Assembly (NCBI GenBank): GCA_964517315.1
Contig: CAZFCJ010000001.1
Coordinates: forward strand, 1 to 64,000
Origin: DASWJQ01 sp964517315
GTDB lineage: Bacteria; Chloroflexota; Anaerolineae; Anaerolineales; E44-bin32
Direction: 5' to 3'
Length of the DNA: 64,000 nt
Shown here piece by piece: positions 35,311-43,844 of the stretch. The number at the start of each line of letters is the position of its first letter. Position 1 is the first letter of the stretch. The notes under the pieces are model-generated. The model was given only the letters and a program-made list of their open reading frames with translations, searched no databases and was not told the origin of the DNA. The translations under genes and the position numbers were made by a program.

Positions 35311-36196
35311 ATGCAAAAGATAATCGATGGCCTATATGGTTTAGCACGTGCGGCTTGGCGGGTCGCGAGTTCCATCGTTCCGCTGCGTGTAAAGAATCAC
35401 CTTTTCGAATATCCGATGGTCCGCCGCATTGGTGGATATCCAACAAAGCGGGATGCTCATTTCAAGACCTGGGAGGAAAAATACGAACGCTCGGGAGGAT
35501 CCCTGGATCACCTGATTGAAAACTACCGCCGAAACATGATGGGGGCGGGGGCGATTTCAGATCTGTCCTTCTTTGATGACAAAATCGTGGTGGATGTCGG
35601 CAGCGGCCCCGCTTGCACACTCTGCTGGCTCCCCCGTGCTAAAGCGAGAATTGGCGTTGATCCTCTTTCGGATCGTTTTATGAGGCTTGGCATCGATCAG
35701 CACAATATGATCTATCTCAATTCTCCCGGTGAGAATATTCCCTTGCCGTCGGAATACGTCGATGTCGTGTTCTCGATGAACGCCCTGGACCATGTGGAGG
35801 ATCCTGCCGCCGTGATGAAGGAAATTGATCGTATTCTCACACCTGGCGGAACATTCATCGGATCGATAGGTTTGAAGAACAATCCAACGTTTACGGAACC
35901 TNNNNNNNNNNCCCGGCGGCACGAGCCTCTCGGACGAGCAGAGGGCCGAGCAGCGCGCCTTCCTGCTCCGGCGGGCGGCGGCGTGCGTGATCCCGGGCCT
36001 GCAGGCCGAGACGCTCGAGCGGCTTTCGCTCGGGAGCCTGCAGCAGCTGCACGGGTGGATCGCGGAATACAGCACGATTCGACCGAAAGGTCCTGATCCA
36101 CGGGAATTCTACCGATACTTCTTTGAGGATCCACCGCCGGATTACCGGGCAGAAGAGATGATCTGGTGGTGTCGGTATCGTAAGCCAGCAAAATAA
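35311..36196 (+). CDS. SAM-dependent methyltransferase, interrupted by an assembly gap
   Basis: Residues 1-197 are a class I methyltransferase: an N-terminal helical part, IVVDVGSGPACTLCWLPRA as motif I, GVDPLSDRF as motif II, and VFSMNALDHVEDPAAVMKEIDRILTPGG for motifs IV-VI. The frame is broken by ten N at 35902-35911. After the gap, another frame encodes the likely C terminus (REFYRYFFEDPPPDYRAEEM) and stops at 36196. The 150 bases between the gap and about 36060 look foreign and may not belong to this gene. Function is likely O- or N-methylation in the same pathway; the true gene length is unknown. Confidence 0.75.
35902..35911. other. Assembly gap (ten N)
   Basis: Ten undetermined bases interrupt the methyltransferase gene. 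The true size of the gap is unknown because the reading frame changes across it. Confidence 0.99.
35912..36060. other. GC-rich segment beside the gap, probably a chimeric join
   Basis: By hand count the 140 bases 35921-36060 contain about 74 percent G+C, against about 50 percent in the next 70 bases. The segment encodes an Arg/Ala/Leu-rich peptide (EQRAFLLRRAAACVIPGL) unlike a methyltransferase. The shift in composition ends close to a GATC at 36058-36061. Confidence 0.65.
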
Positions 36197-36276
36197 GGCT
36201 CGATGAGAGCTGCCCCTGCAAGAATAATCACTGCTAGCTCATGATCAAATCCACAACGATGATTCGAAGTAGGTAT

Positions 36277-37422
36277 ATGGATTTTTCCTGGACCGAAGAA
36301 CAAGAGAAGTTCAAAGCCGCTGTGATTGAGTTCGCAAAGGCGGAGCTGAATGACGGTGTCTTGGAACGCGATCGCACATCGGAGTTTTCCCGCGAAAGTT
36401 GGGAGGCCTGTGCCCGGTTTGGAATTCTAGGGTTGCCCCTTGCAAAGGAATATGGGGGAATGGCCGCCGACATTATAACGACCATGTATGTGATGGAAGG
36501 GCTTGGCTACGGATGTCGGGATCATGGGTTGGTCTTCATGCTCAATGCTCAAATGTGGAGTGTGCAGCATCCATTAACTAAATTTGGCACCGAGGAACAG
36601 AAGGTTCGTTTTCTCCCGAAGCTTTGCCGAGGCGAAATCATTGGAGCTCATGCTATGAGCGAGCCGGACTCGGGATCCGATGCCTTCAGCCTGAAGACTC
36701 GAGCCGTGCGGACAGAGGACGGTTATGTTCTCAACGGAACGAAGATGTTCGTTACCGGGGCACCGGTGTGCGATCTGGCGGTCGTATTTGCCACCGAGGA
36801 TCCGGAACTCGGCAAGTTTGGGATCACGGCGTTCTTGGTGGAGAGGGGCATCCCGGGATTCAAAGTAAGCAAAGATATCGAGAAAATGGGTCTGAGGACA
36901 GCCCCAATGGGGGAGGTCATCCTCGAGGATTGTTTTGTACCCGAGAGCCATCGATTGGGTCCAAGACGAGGTGGCGCGGCCGTATTCAACAGCTCGATGG
37001 AATGGGAGCGAAGCTGCATACTCGCGAGCCAAGTGGGAGCCATGGAGCGACAACTTGAGGAAGTCATTCAGTATGCACAGACCCGTAAGCAGTTCAACCA
37101 GCCCATTGGGAAGTTTCAATCGGTCGCCAATCGTGTGGCCGCCATGAAGGTTCGGCTGGAAACCTCCCGCCTGCTTCTCTACAAGGTGGCGTGGCTTAAG
37201 AAAATGGGCAAGCACGCTGCGATGGAAGCCGCCCTCGCAAAGCTATATTTGAGCGAGAGCTTTCTTCAATCCAGCTTAGATGCTCTCAAAACCTATGGGG
37301 GTTACGGGTACACGACGGAGTTTGAAGTCGAGCGCGATCTTCGCGATGCGGTGGGTGGGACTCTCTACTCGGGGACGTCGGACATCCAGCGGGTCATTAT
37401 CGCCCGTTTGCTCGGCCTTTAG
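36277..37422 (+). CDS. Acyl-CoA-dehydrogenase-like flavoprotein (carrier-protein-linked type, PltE/RedW-like)
   Basis: The 381-residue protein is a full acyl-CoA dehydrogenase fold: IIGAHAMSEPDSGSDA and VLNGTKMFVTGAP for flavin contacts, and TRKQFNQPIGKFQS and KTYGGYGYTTEFEVER in the C-terminal domain. The usual catalytic Glu in YEGTS is replaced (LYSGTSDIQR). A Glu is instead present at E244 in MEWERSC, the position used by isovaleryl-CoA dehydrogenase and by the prolyl-carrier dehydrogenases. Together with the A domain and carrier just upstream, this suggests oxidation of an aminoacyl-carrier thioester. The start is placed at ATG 36277 (MDFSW); ATG 36241 would add 12 residues. Confidence 0.85.
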   Translation: MDFSWTEEQEKFKAAVIEFAKAELNDGVLERDRTSEFSRESWEACARFGILGLPLAKEYGGMAADIITTMYVMEGLGYGCRDHGLVFMLNAQMWSVQHPLTKFGTEEQKVRFLPKLCRGEIIGAHAMSEPDSGSDAFSLKTRAVRTEDGYVLNGTKMFVTGAPVCDLAVVFATEDPELGKFGITAFLVERGIPGFKVSKDIEKMGLRTAPMGEVILEDCFVPESHRLGPRRGGAAVFNSSMEWERSCILASQVGAMERQLEEVIQYAQTRKQFNQPIGKFQSVANRVAAMKVRLETSRLLLYKVAWLKKMGKHAAMEAALAKLYLSESFLQSSLDALKTYGGYGYTTEFEVERDLRDAVGGTLYSGTSDIQRVIIARLLGL

Positions 37423-37437
37423 GATAAGAACTTCCTG

Positions 37438-38520
37438 GTGGTCAGACGTCTCTTGTGGCTCAATGGTTTGGCGGTGGTTGGGGTGGCATTGCATCATGCC
37501 TCTGGCTATGGATTCCGCGCCATGTTCTTCTGGACGGATCGGTATATGGATGTCTCGGTCCCCAATTATGAATTGGCCGGGAGTTTGGCGTTCTACGCCA
37601 ATGTGTTTATCCAACAAGTTGACTCTTTTGCTCTTCCCGCGTTCATGTTTGTATCAGGTGTCTTCGTTGCATTCATGGCCGGTTCAAGTGGCGAGTCGCA
37701 AAATTGGGTAGCTGTGGGTTCACGGATCAAAAATCTGTTCATACCCTTTCTTCTGTGGACAGCCTTGTTCTTTATCCTATTGCAGCGACGTCTGCCCAGT
37801 TCATTTGAAGATATTGTCACTCGATATTACTACATTGTCTTGCTAGCACAGTGCTACGCGATTTCCCCCCTACTGGTGACGTTGGCGAGGAGGAATTGGC
37901 AGGTTTTGCTTCTCGTTTCGGCTTCTGTTGAACTGGTCATTTCGAGCCTACCCTACTTTCAAACTCTTGGAATTCCAATCCCAGGACTTGAAACATTGAT
38001 TGGCATTACACCCAAGTGGTTACTCCCCAATCTACTATTTTGGTACGTTGCGGGCATCGTCGCGGGTATTCATCGCGAAGATCTCCGGTCGCGCTTAGTA
38101 CTGCGCAGAAACAAGCTTGCGTTCGCCCTTCTTGCACTGATTCCCTTAATGATGGTCGAATATCTTCTGGTCGAATCTTGGGTTGATGCGCCCTGGTTGG
38201 GACCGTATTTTGGTGGAGTGTTGAGAACTTTTTACGGGGGCGTGCTGATCCTATTCTTCTTGGCAGTTGACCAAGAGAGAATCCCCTTCCATCGTGGTCT
38301 GGGCCTACTGGGGACTCGATCTTTGGGGATCTACCTGGCTCACAGTCCTGTGATGTACCTGGTCGCTGTGGCAATGTATCGTGCTACGCCCAATGTGTTA
38401 GCTCACCAATGGCTTTACCAGGGTATCCTGATTGTCTTCGGTCTTGGAATTCCGATCTTGATCATGGAGGCGATCAAGCGCACACCGTCCCGTCGATATT
38501 ATCGATATTTGTTCGGCTAG
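37438..38520 (+). CDS. Acyltransferase-3 family membrane protein
   Basis: The 360-residue protein has about ten membrane helices and the layout of acyltransferase-3 (OafA/YrhL) proteins: an early conserved His (GVALHHASG), DSFALPAFMFVSGVFVAFM, and GTRSLGIYLAHSPVMYLV near the end. Such enzymes transfer acyl groups from the cytoplasm to sugars or lipids on the outer face. It lies 15 bases after the dehydrogenase gene, so it is a natural candidate to transfer the group built on the carrier protein to the glycan. GTG 37438 is the likely start with a weak ribosome site. Confidence 0.8.
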   Translation: MVRRLLWLNGLAVVGVALHHASGYGFRAMFFWTDRYMDVSVPNYELAGSLAFYANVFIQQVDSFALPAFMFVSGVFVAFMAGSSGESQNWVAVGSRIKNLFIPFLLWTALFFILLQRRLPSSFEDIVTRYYYIVLLAQCYAISPLLVTLARRNWQVLLLVSASVELVISSLPYFQTLGIPIPGLETLIGITPKWLLPNLLFWYVAGIVAGIHREDLRSRLVLRRNKLAFALLALIPLMMVEYLLVESWVDAPWLGPYFGGVLRTFYGGVLILFFLAVDQERIPFHRGLGLLGTRSLGIYLAHSPVMYLVAVAMYRATPNVLAHQWLYQGILIVFGLGIPILIMEAIKRTPSRRYYRYLFG

Positions 38521-38682
38521 TCTCCAACGATATCCGGTCATTCCAATATCGGTGTATGGAACGTCCTGGAGCTCGGCTTTTCGAGGCCGACAATTACGCG
38601 TTCGACTCATCTGGAAATGAATCAAGCTTGCATGGATGGATCAGCTAGAAATAGCCTTCTCGATAAAAGGACGAAGCCGCTC

Positions 38683-40218
38683 ATGGCCATCTTGAGGCCC
38701 TTCAAACGAGGTATTCTGTTGAGTTTAATGGCGGCACTTGCGCTGGCCCCCTTTGTTGGGGCGGTGGACGGTGAGGCTCAAGAGCGCGGCGAGATGTGGC
38801 CAGACCCGGTCCAGCTTTCCAGTCCGCGGGGGAGCGCTGGCGAAGCGTATATGGTCCCGGATGCCTACGGTGGTTTGAATGTCTTCTGGGCGGAATGGAT
38901 TTTTGATTCGAATCGGTCTCTGATTTACTACTCCCGCTTTGATGGGACAACCTGGACTGAACCCATTGATATTTACGCATCGTGGGAGGCAACGGAGATC
39001 AGCTCTATTGCTGTTGCGATCGACCATGTGGATAACCTTCATCTAATCTGGTCGGAGGGCCCGTCCGGTCCAGTTTTCCACTCTAAGGCCCCTTTAAAAG
39101 ATGCGGGAGATGCCAGAAGTTGGTCCGATCCGCGAAGTCTTGGAATACCGGCCAAGGCGATCGAGTTGGAAATCGATGGGTCAGGGACAGCTCACGCGGT
39201 GTATATCGTCACCGAAGGCGAGTTCCCAGGCGTGTACCATATCCAGACTCATGTATCCGGCCGGATGTGGAGTTATCCGCAGCGGGTTGATGACGACATA
39301 CCCTCTGCGGCCGTGCCGGACAGCCTAGATCTCACGATGGATCATCGCGGTGGGTTGCACGCTGTTTGGTCGTATGTCGACGCGGGGGGCGACACGCTGT
39401 TTGGTCGCTCGGTTCGGTATTCACAAAAGCTAGCGGGCTCTACCGAATGGGGTTTCCACCAGTCCATCGACGGCGTCGGGTTTCAGGAAGAATATCTTCG
39501 CTCCCCTCGGCCGAAGATCGCGGTCACCAAAGACATGGTTCACGTCATATGGGGGGCGACTCACAATCGAGAACCTGGTATAGCCTCAATAAACCGCTAC
39601 CAACGTTTTTCGGAAAATCTTGGCATAAGTTGGGGGGAGGCGACGCCAATTCTGGGAGATTTGGTGGGCCAGGCCGGCGGTGATGGGGTCGCCATCGACG
39701 GATCGGATCGCTTACACTTCGCAAGTCAACTCCGGTGGCCCCAGGCTATCTACCATGTCACTTGGGCGGAGGGGACGTGGGGTGAACCCCAGATTGCGTA
39801 TGAGATTCGCGACGCTTCAACCGAAGAAGTAGGCGATCGGGTGCACGCCCACTTCGTTCGTATTGGCGTGATCCAGGGGAACGTGCTGGTTCTGATATTT
39901 AGAACTGCGAGGGAGGCCCCGCAGGGCGTGCTGTATGCAACGACGCTGGAGATGGAAGGTGTTGTACATTTGGAACCTCAGGAATTGGGGAAAGGGGGAG
40001 AAATGCCGGGCCAGCCGACGCCTTCGGAACAGCCAACTCGAGACGCTGCGGAGGTCGTCATTGCCACGCCGGTGGAGACTGAGGTTTCTCTTGATGAGCC
40101 ATCCGATCCGGGAACGGCCCCATCAAATGACTTGGGGTTCGTCTGGCTCAGCATCATTCCAGTGCTCCTGCTTGTGGGGGGCGTGTTGATGTATCAGCGA
40201 ATAGCTCATCGTCCTTGA
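38683..40218 (+). CDS. Secreted BNR/sialidase-like repeat protein with C-terminal membrane anchor
   Basis: The 511-residue protein has an N-terminal signal peptide (GILLSLMAALALAPFVGA) and a region of about 380 residues with repeated W-rich beta strands (LNVFWAEW, LHLIWSEG, LHAVWSYV, VHVIWGAT) about 60-70 residues apart. A Pro/Glu/Thr-rich linker follows, then a terminal membrane helix (GFVWLSIIPVLLLVGGVLM). The repeats suggest a beta-propeller of the BNR/sialidase type, but Asp-box motifs and catalytic residues are not clear. It is probably a cell-surface binding or scaffolding protein. ATG 38683 is preferred because it places the signal helix correctly; 38617 is in frame upstream. Confidence 0.72.
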   Translation: MAILRPFKRGILLSLMAALALAPFVGAVDGEAQERGEMWPDPVQLSSPRGSAGEAYMVPDAYGGLNVFWAEWIFDSNRSLIYYSRFDGTTWTEPIDIYASWEATEISSIAVAIDHVDNLHLIWSEGPSGPVFHSKAPLKDAGDARSWSDPRSLGIPAKAIELEIDGSGTAHAVYIVTEGEFPGVYHIQTHVSGRMWSYPQRVDDDIPSAAVPDSLDLTMDHRGGLHAVWSYVDAGGDTLFGRSVRYSQKLAGSTEWGFHQSIDGVGFQEEYLRSPRPKIAVTKDMVHVIWGATHNREPGIASINRYQRFSENLGISWGEATPILGDLVGQAGGDGVAIDGSDRLHFASQLRWPQAIYHVTWAEGTWGEPQIAYEIRDASTEEVGDRVHAHFVRIGVIQGNVLVLIFRTAREAPQGVLYATTLEMEGVVHLEPQELGKGGEMPGQPTPSEQPTRDAAEVVIATPVETEVSLDEPSDPGTAPSNDLGFVWLSIIPVLLLVGGVLMYQRIAHRP

Positions 40219-40291
40219 CGGTTCCTCGACAATTCTGCCATGTGGGCGCGGTTGAAGCAGTTCACCCAATCGTGGGAAAAAGATACTAAGT

Positions 40292-41185
40292 ATGAGTGAT
40301 AAGACTGTGGGTAAATCGGGTTTCCTCTCTTGGTTGTCCCGAGGTGATGTGAAGTTGAGTGAAGACTCGCACCATATACGGATTGAGCCTTCAAGCGGAT
40401 GGTCTCCGCTGAATCTGAGGGATTTAATTGAGTATCGAGATTTGCTTTACTTCTTCGCCTGGCGAGACATCAAGATCCGGTACAAGCAAACCGTGCTGGG
40501 TGCATCCTGGGCGATTATTCAACCGTTTTTCACAATGGTGGTCTTCAGCATCTTCTTTGGTCGACTGGCGCAGGTGCCGTCTGATGACCTTCCCTATCCG
40601 ATTTTCAGCTATGCTGCGCTGGTGCCATGGTCCTTTTTTGCGAATGCAGTGACACAGGGCTCCAATACGTTGGTGAGCGGCCGCGAGATGGTCAAGAAGA
40701 TTTACTTTCCAAGGATTACGTTGCCGATTGCGACGGTTCTCTCCAGTGTGATCGATTTTCTGCTGGCGTTTATTGTGCTTATTGGGATGATGTTCTTCTA
40801 TGGATTGTTCCCAACCAAGAATGTTGTTTGGCTGCCTTTTTTCCTGCTGTTGGCACTTATAACCTCCCTCGGCGTGGCGTTATGGCTGTCAGCAATGAAT
40901 GTGCAGTTTCGCGACGTACGCCATGCGACGCCATTTTTGGTCCAGGCTTGGTTATTCAGTACGCCGATTGCATATTCGAGCAGTATGCTTGATGGTGTCT
41001 GGAGGACGTTGTACGGGCTGAATCCGATGGCGGGTGTTGTGGAAGGGTTTCGGTGGGCATTGTTGGGGACCTCTTCCGCCCCAGGCCCGATGATCATCGT
41101 CTCCGCCATTGCCGCGATTGCTATCTTGGTGAGTGGTGCATTTTACTTCCGCCGGATGGAAAGGACGTTCGCCGATATCATATGA
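40292..41185 (+). CDS. wzm-like: ABC-2 type polysaccharide exporter permease (Wzm-like)
   Basis: The 297-residue protein has six membrane helices and the Wzm/TagG signature: an amphipathic N terminus (LRDLIEYRDLLYFFAWRDIKIRYKQTVLGASWAIIQP), then helices including FFANAVTQGSNTLV. Its stop overlaps the ATG of the ATPase gene by four bases. With its partner it exports a complete lipid-linked polysaccharide across the inner membrane. This is the main exporter in the locus, so the glycan is probably assembled in the cytoplasm. Confidence 0.93.
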   Translation: MSDKTVGKSGFLSWLSRGDVKLSEDSHHIRIEPSSGWSPLNLRDLIEYRDLLYFFAWRDIKIRYKQTVLGASWAIIQPFFTMVVFSIFFGRLAQVPSDDLPYPIFSYAALVPWSFFANAVTQGSNTLVSGREMVKKIYFPRITLPIATVLSSVIDFLLAFIVLIGMMFFYGLFPTKNVVWLPFFLLLALITSLGVALWLSAMNVQFRDVRHATPFLVQAWLFSTPIAYSSSMLDGVWRTLYGLNPMAGVVEGFRWALLGTSSAPGPMIIVSAIAAIAILVSGAFYFRRMERTFADII

Positions 41186-42483
41186 CGACGGACAAACCAG
41201 TTATCCAGTTAGAAGATATTGGAAAGAAGTACCAGATCGGAGCTCGCCAAGAGCAATATGACCGGCTTGGTGAGCAGCTGGTAGCGGCGCTTCGTGGACC
41301 CGTCCGCCGGGCAGCAGGATTGTTTCGTGGTCGAGCCTCTTCTGCCGCCGAGCTTGAAGATTCGATTTGGGCTCTGCGGAACATTTCCTTCGAGGTGATG
41401 CGTGGAGAAGTTGTGGGGGTCATTGGCCGCAATGGGGCCGGAAAGAGCACACTGCTGAAGATCCTTTCCCGCATCACTGAGCCCACCGAAGGATATGCTG
41501 ATATTTACGGACGGGTAGGCTCCTTACTCGAGGTTGGCACGGGGTTTCATCCCGAATTGACTGGCCGGGAAAACATACATTTAAACGGCGCGATTTTAGG
41601 GATGAGCAAGGATGAGATCCAGGATCGCTTTGATCAAATCGTTGACTTTTCGGAGATATCTAACTTTATCGATACCCCGGTAAAGCACTATTCGAGCGGG
41701 ATGTATGTTCGCCTGGCCTTTTCCGTGGCTGCTCATTTGGAACCGGAAATTCTCCTGATCGATGAAGTCCTGGCAGTCGGGGATATCGCCTTTCAGAAGA
41801 AGTGCTTGGGGAAAATGGGTGCCGTGGCTGAAGAGGGACGGACGGTCCTATTCGTGAGTCACAATATGGGGCTTATTCAGTCTTTGTGCGAACGGGGCAT
41901 TCTGATTGAAGGTGGAAGGATCATGGCCGATGGAGATGTTTCAGATGTTGTGGCCAGGTATCTTCGTCTCATGGAAAAGCATTCCTCTGAAGATTTGGAG
42001 AAGCGGGAGGATCGGCGGGGTGTGGGAGCCGTAAGATCCATCGACGTAGGCGTACTTGATACCGCCAACGGTACTACATCCATACTCCGCTCAGGCTCAC
42101 CTGCACAGTTTTCTGTAACGGTAAGTGGCAGAGTGCCCGATATGGATTGTTCATTCGCAATCTACGATCATCTAGGCCAGCCCATTACCGCCTTTAAGAG
42201 CAGCATGGAGAGCCCCCAAGATGTTGAAACTACCGAGAATGGTACTCAGTCCACTTTTGTCTGCGAAGTGGATGAGTTGCTGCTCTTGCCCGGGCGCTAC
42301 CGGCTGGACGTATCAATCATGGGTGACGACCGTCTACAGGATTTCCTGCAGGCCGCGCTCCTTTTTGATGTGGTGGACGGCAAAATCTCAGGTCGGCCGG
42401 CACGCGAAGGGGGGCGACGAGATGGCCGGTTTCGGGTTTCGATCCCCCACCGTTGGACGAGGCCCCCGCGTCGTTCCTCCTAA
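41182..42483 (+). CDS. wzt-like: ABC-type polysaccharide exporter ATPase with C-terminal binding domain (Wzt-like)
   Basis: The 433-residue protein has Walker A GRNGAGKST, the signature YSSGMYVRLAFSVA, Walker B ILLIDEVLAVGD and a His switch (VSHN). This is the sequence style of the polysaccharide subfamily (Wzt/TagH). Residues about 290-410 form a beta-sandwich like the Wzt carbohydrate-binding domain, which recognises a terminal modification of the finished chain before export. The modification could be methyl, sulfate or acyl; the sequence does not say. ATGA overlap with the permease gene indicates coupling. Confidence 0.92.
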   Translation: MTTDKPVIQLEDIGKKYQIGARQEQYDRLGEQLVAALRGPVRRAAGLFRGRASSAAELEDSIWALRNISFEVMRGEVVGVIGRNGAGKSTLLKILSRITEPTEGYADIYGRVGSLLEVGTGFHPELTGRENIHLNGAILGMSKDEIQDRFDQIVDFSEISNFIDTPVKHYSSGMYVRLAFSVAAHLEPEILLIDEVLAVGDIAFQKKCLGKMGAVAEEGRTVLFVSHNMGLIQSLCERGILIEGGRIMADGDVSDVVARYLRLMEKHSSEDLEKREDRRGVGAVRSIDVGVLDTANGTTSILRSGSPAQFSVTVSGRVPDMDCSFAIYDHLGQPITAFKSSMESPQDVETTENGTQSTFVCEVDELLLLPGRYRLDVSIMGDDRLQDFLQAALLFDVVDGKISGRPAREGGRRDGRFRVSIPHRWTRPPRRSS

Positions 42484-42635
42484 AGGCTCGAATGAAGCTG
42501 CAAATCGTTTCTGTCCCGCCGACATTAGATCGTCCCGCTCATGCGCCTACTCTTATATCGAGCGAGGTTCGACAATAGGTTGCGTTTAATCTGCAGCGAG
42601 TTTCCGTATATGGTCTCAAAACTTCAGGAATCGTC

Positions 42636-43679
42636 ATGGGTGGATTAGAGGATCGGCGACCCATCTTCGTGGGGGGAACCGGCAGAAGCGGTACGACAAT
42701 TTTCTATCGTGGCTTGGGCCGGCATTCGAAGATTCACGTGTTTCCAAACGAAATGCGGTTCCTCATCGACCCGGGGGGCCTCATAGACTTGGTGGACTCG
42801 TGTACAAGTCGTTATTCGCCGGCCCGTGCCAGGGATGCGCTTCAGGATTTTGAGACTCTCATGCGCCTCTATCTGACGGTTCCGGAACGCCCCCCGTATC
42901 GCGGATTCGATTTAGCCAATTGGTTGGGCGGGGAATATTACTGGGAGCGGTTGAATCGATTTTGCGCGGAGTTCTCTCAGTTTCAGTTTGAGGGTATCGC
43001 GTGGCAAATTGAGGCTCAACACGAGGGGCGATTGGTTGAATGGGCGAAAACATTCCGAAAATGGTATCGGTCATTGCTGGGATTGAATCCCACCCCCTTT
43101 CGGTTAACGCTTCCACGCGACCGGCTGAAAGTCGTCAAGGCATTTGTGAGGAGAGAAGAGGCGATTGAGCTCGCTGCCGAATTCGTGGATGACTTGTTCG
43201 GGCAAGCGGCTAGAGCCCATGACAAATGCATATGGTGCGAGAAAACCCCGCACAACATCTTCTATCTACATTTCCTATGGGAGCTGTTTCCTGAGAGTGT
43301 ATTTGTTCACATTAAGCGCGACCCTCGTGGAGTGGTTCACTCGATGATGAAGCCTTCGTGGAGCCGCAGCCCCAAGGACATCGAGGGCGTTTGCCTGCTT
43401 CTGAAGAACATGTATGAGCGCTGGTTTCAAATTCGCCGCAATATCGCTTTCAAAGATCACAGCTATGTGGAACTGAAGATCGAGGACGTCGCAATGGATC
43501 CTTCGGCGGCGTTCGGGCATGTTGCTCAAAAGGCTGGGCTGGACAATTCATTCCAAAACCTCCCTCATCTTAGTCTCGACAGGCTTAATGAGTGGCAGAC
43601 CGAGATGCCAAAGGACGAGCTGAGAAGATTCGTTCAGACCATGGGGGATTACATCGAGGGCATGGGTTATCAAATCTGA
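42636..43679 (+). CDS. Sulfotransferase family protein
   Basis: The 347-residue protein has the 5'-phosphosulfate loop IFVGGTGRSGTTIFYRGL and the 3'-phosphate motif HIKRDPRGVVHSM. It ends with a typical GDYIEGMGY segment. Such enzymes move a sulfuryl group from PAPS to a hydroxyl or amine. PAPS can be provided by the Sat-CysC fusion at 22218. It follows the exporter genes by about 150 bases, and AGGAA lies six bases before ATG 42636. The acceptor is unknown; a sugar is likely from context. Confidence 0.88.
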   Translation: MGGLEDRRPIFVGGTGRSGTTIFYRGLGRHSKIHVFPNEMRFLIDPGGLIDLVDSCTSRYSPARARDALQDFETLMRLYLTVPERPPYRGFDLANWLGGEYYWERLNRFCAEFSQFQFEGIAWQIEAQHEGRLVEWAKTFRKWYRSLLGLNPTPFRLTLPRDRLKVVKAFVRREEAIELAAEFVDDLFGQAARAHDKCIWCEKTPHNIFYLHFLWELFPESVFVHIKRDPRGVVHSMMKPSWSRSPKDIEGVCLLLKNMYERWFQIRRNIAFKDHSYVELKIEDVAMDPSAAFGHVAQKAGLDNSFQNLPHLSLDRLNEWQTEMPKDELRRFVQTMGDYIEGMGYQI

Positions 43680-43844
43680 CTGGCAAAGAGCAAAAGGAAA
43701 TGATGGCGAGTATTCATGTTTGCGGACGGCAAGTATGCTCCGGGAGGGCCCTTCCAATCGTGACACCTGGCGATGGCTCCATGAGGTTCCAGCGTACTCT
43801 TCGGGGCTGGAATCGAATGCCACTTACTCTCTCTCGATCGACCC

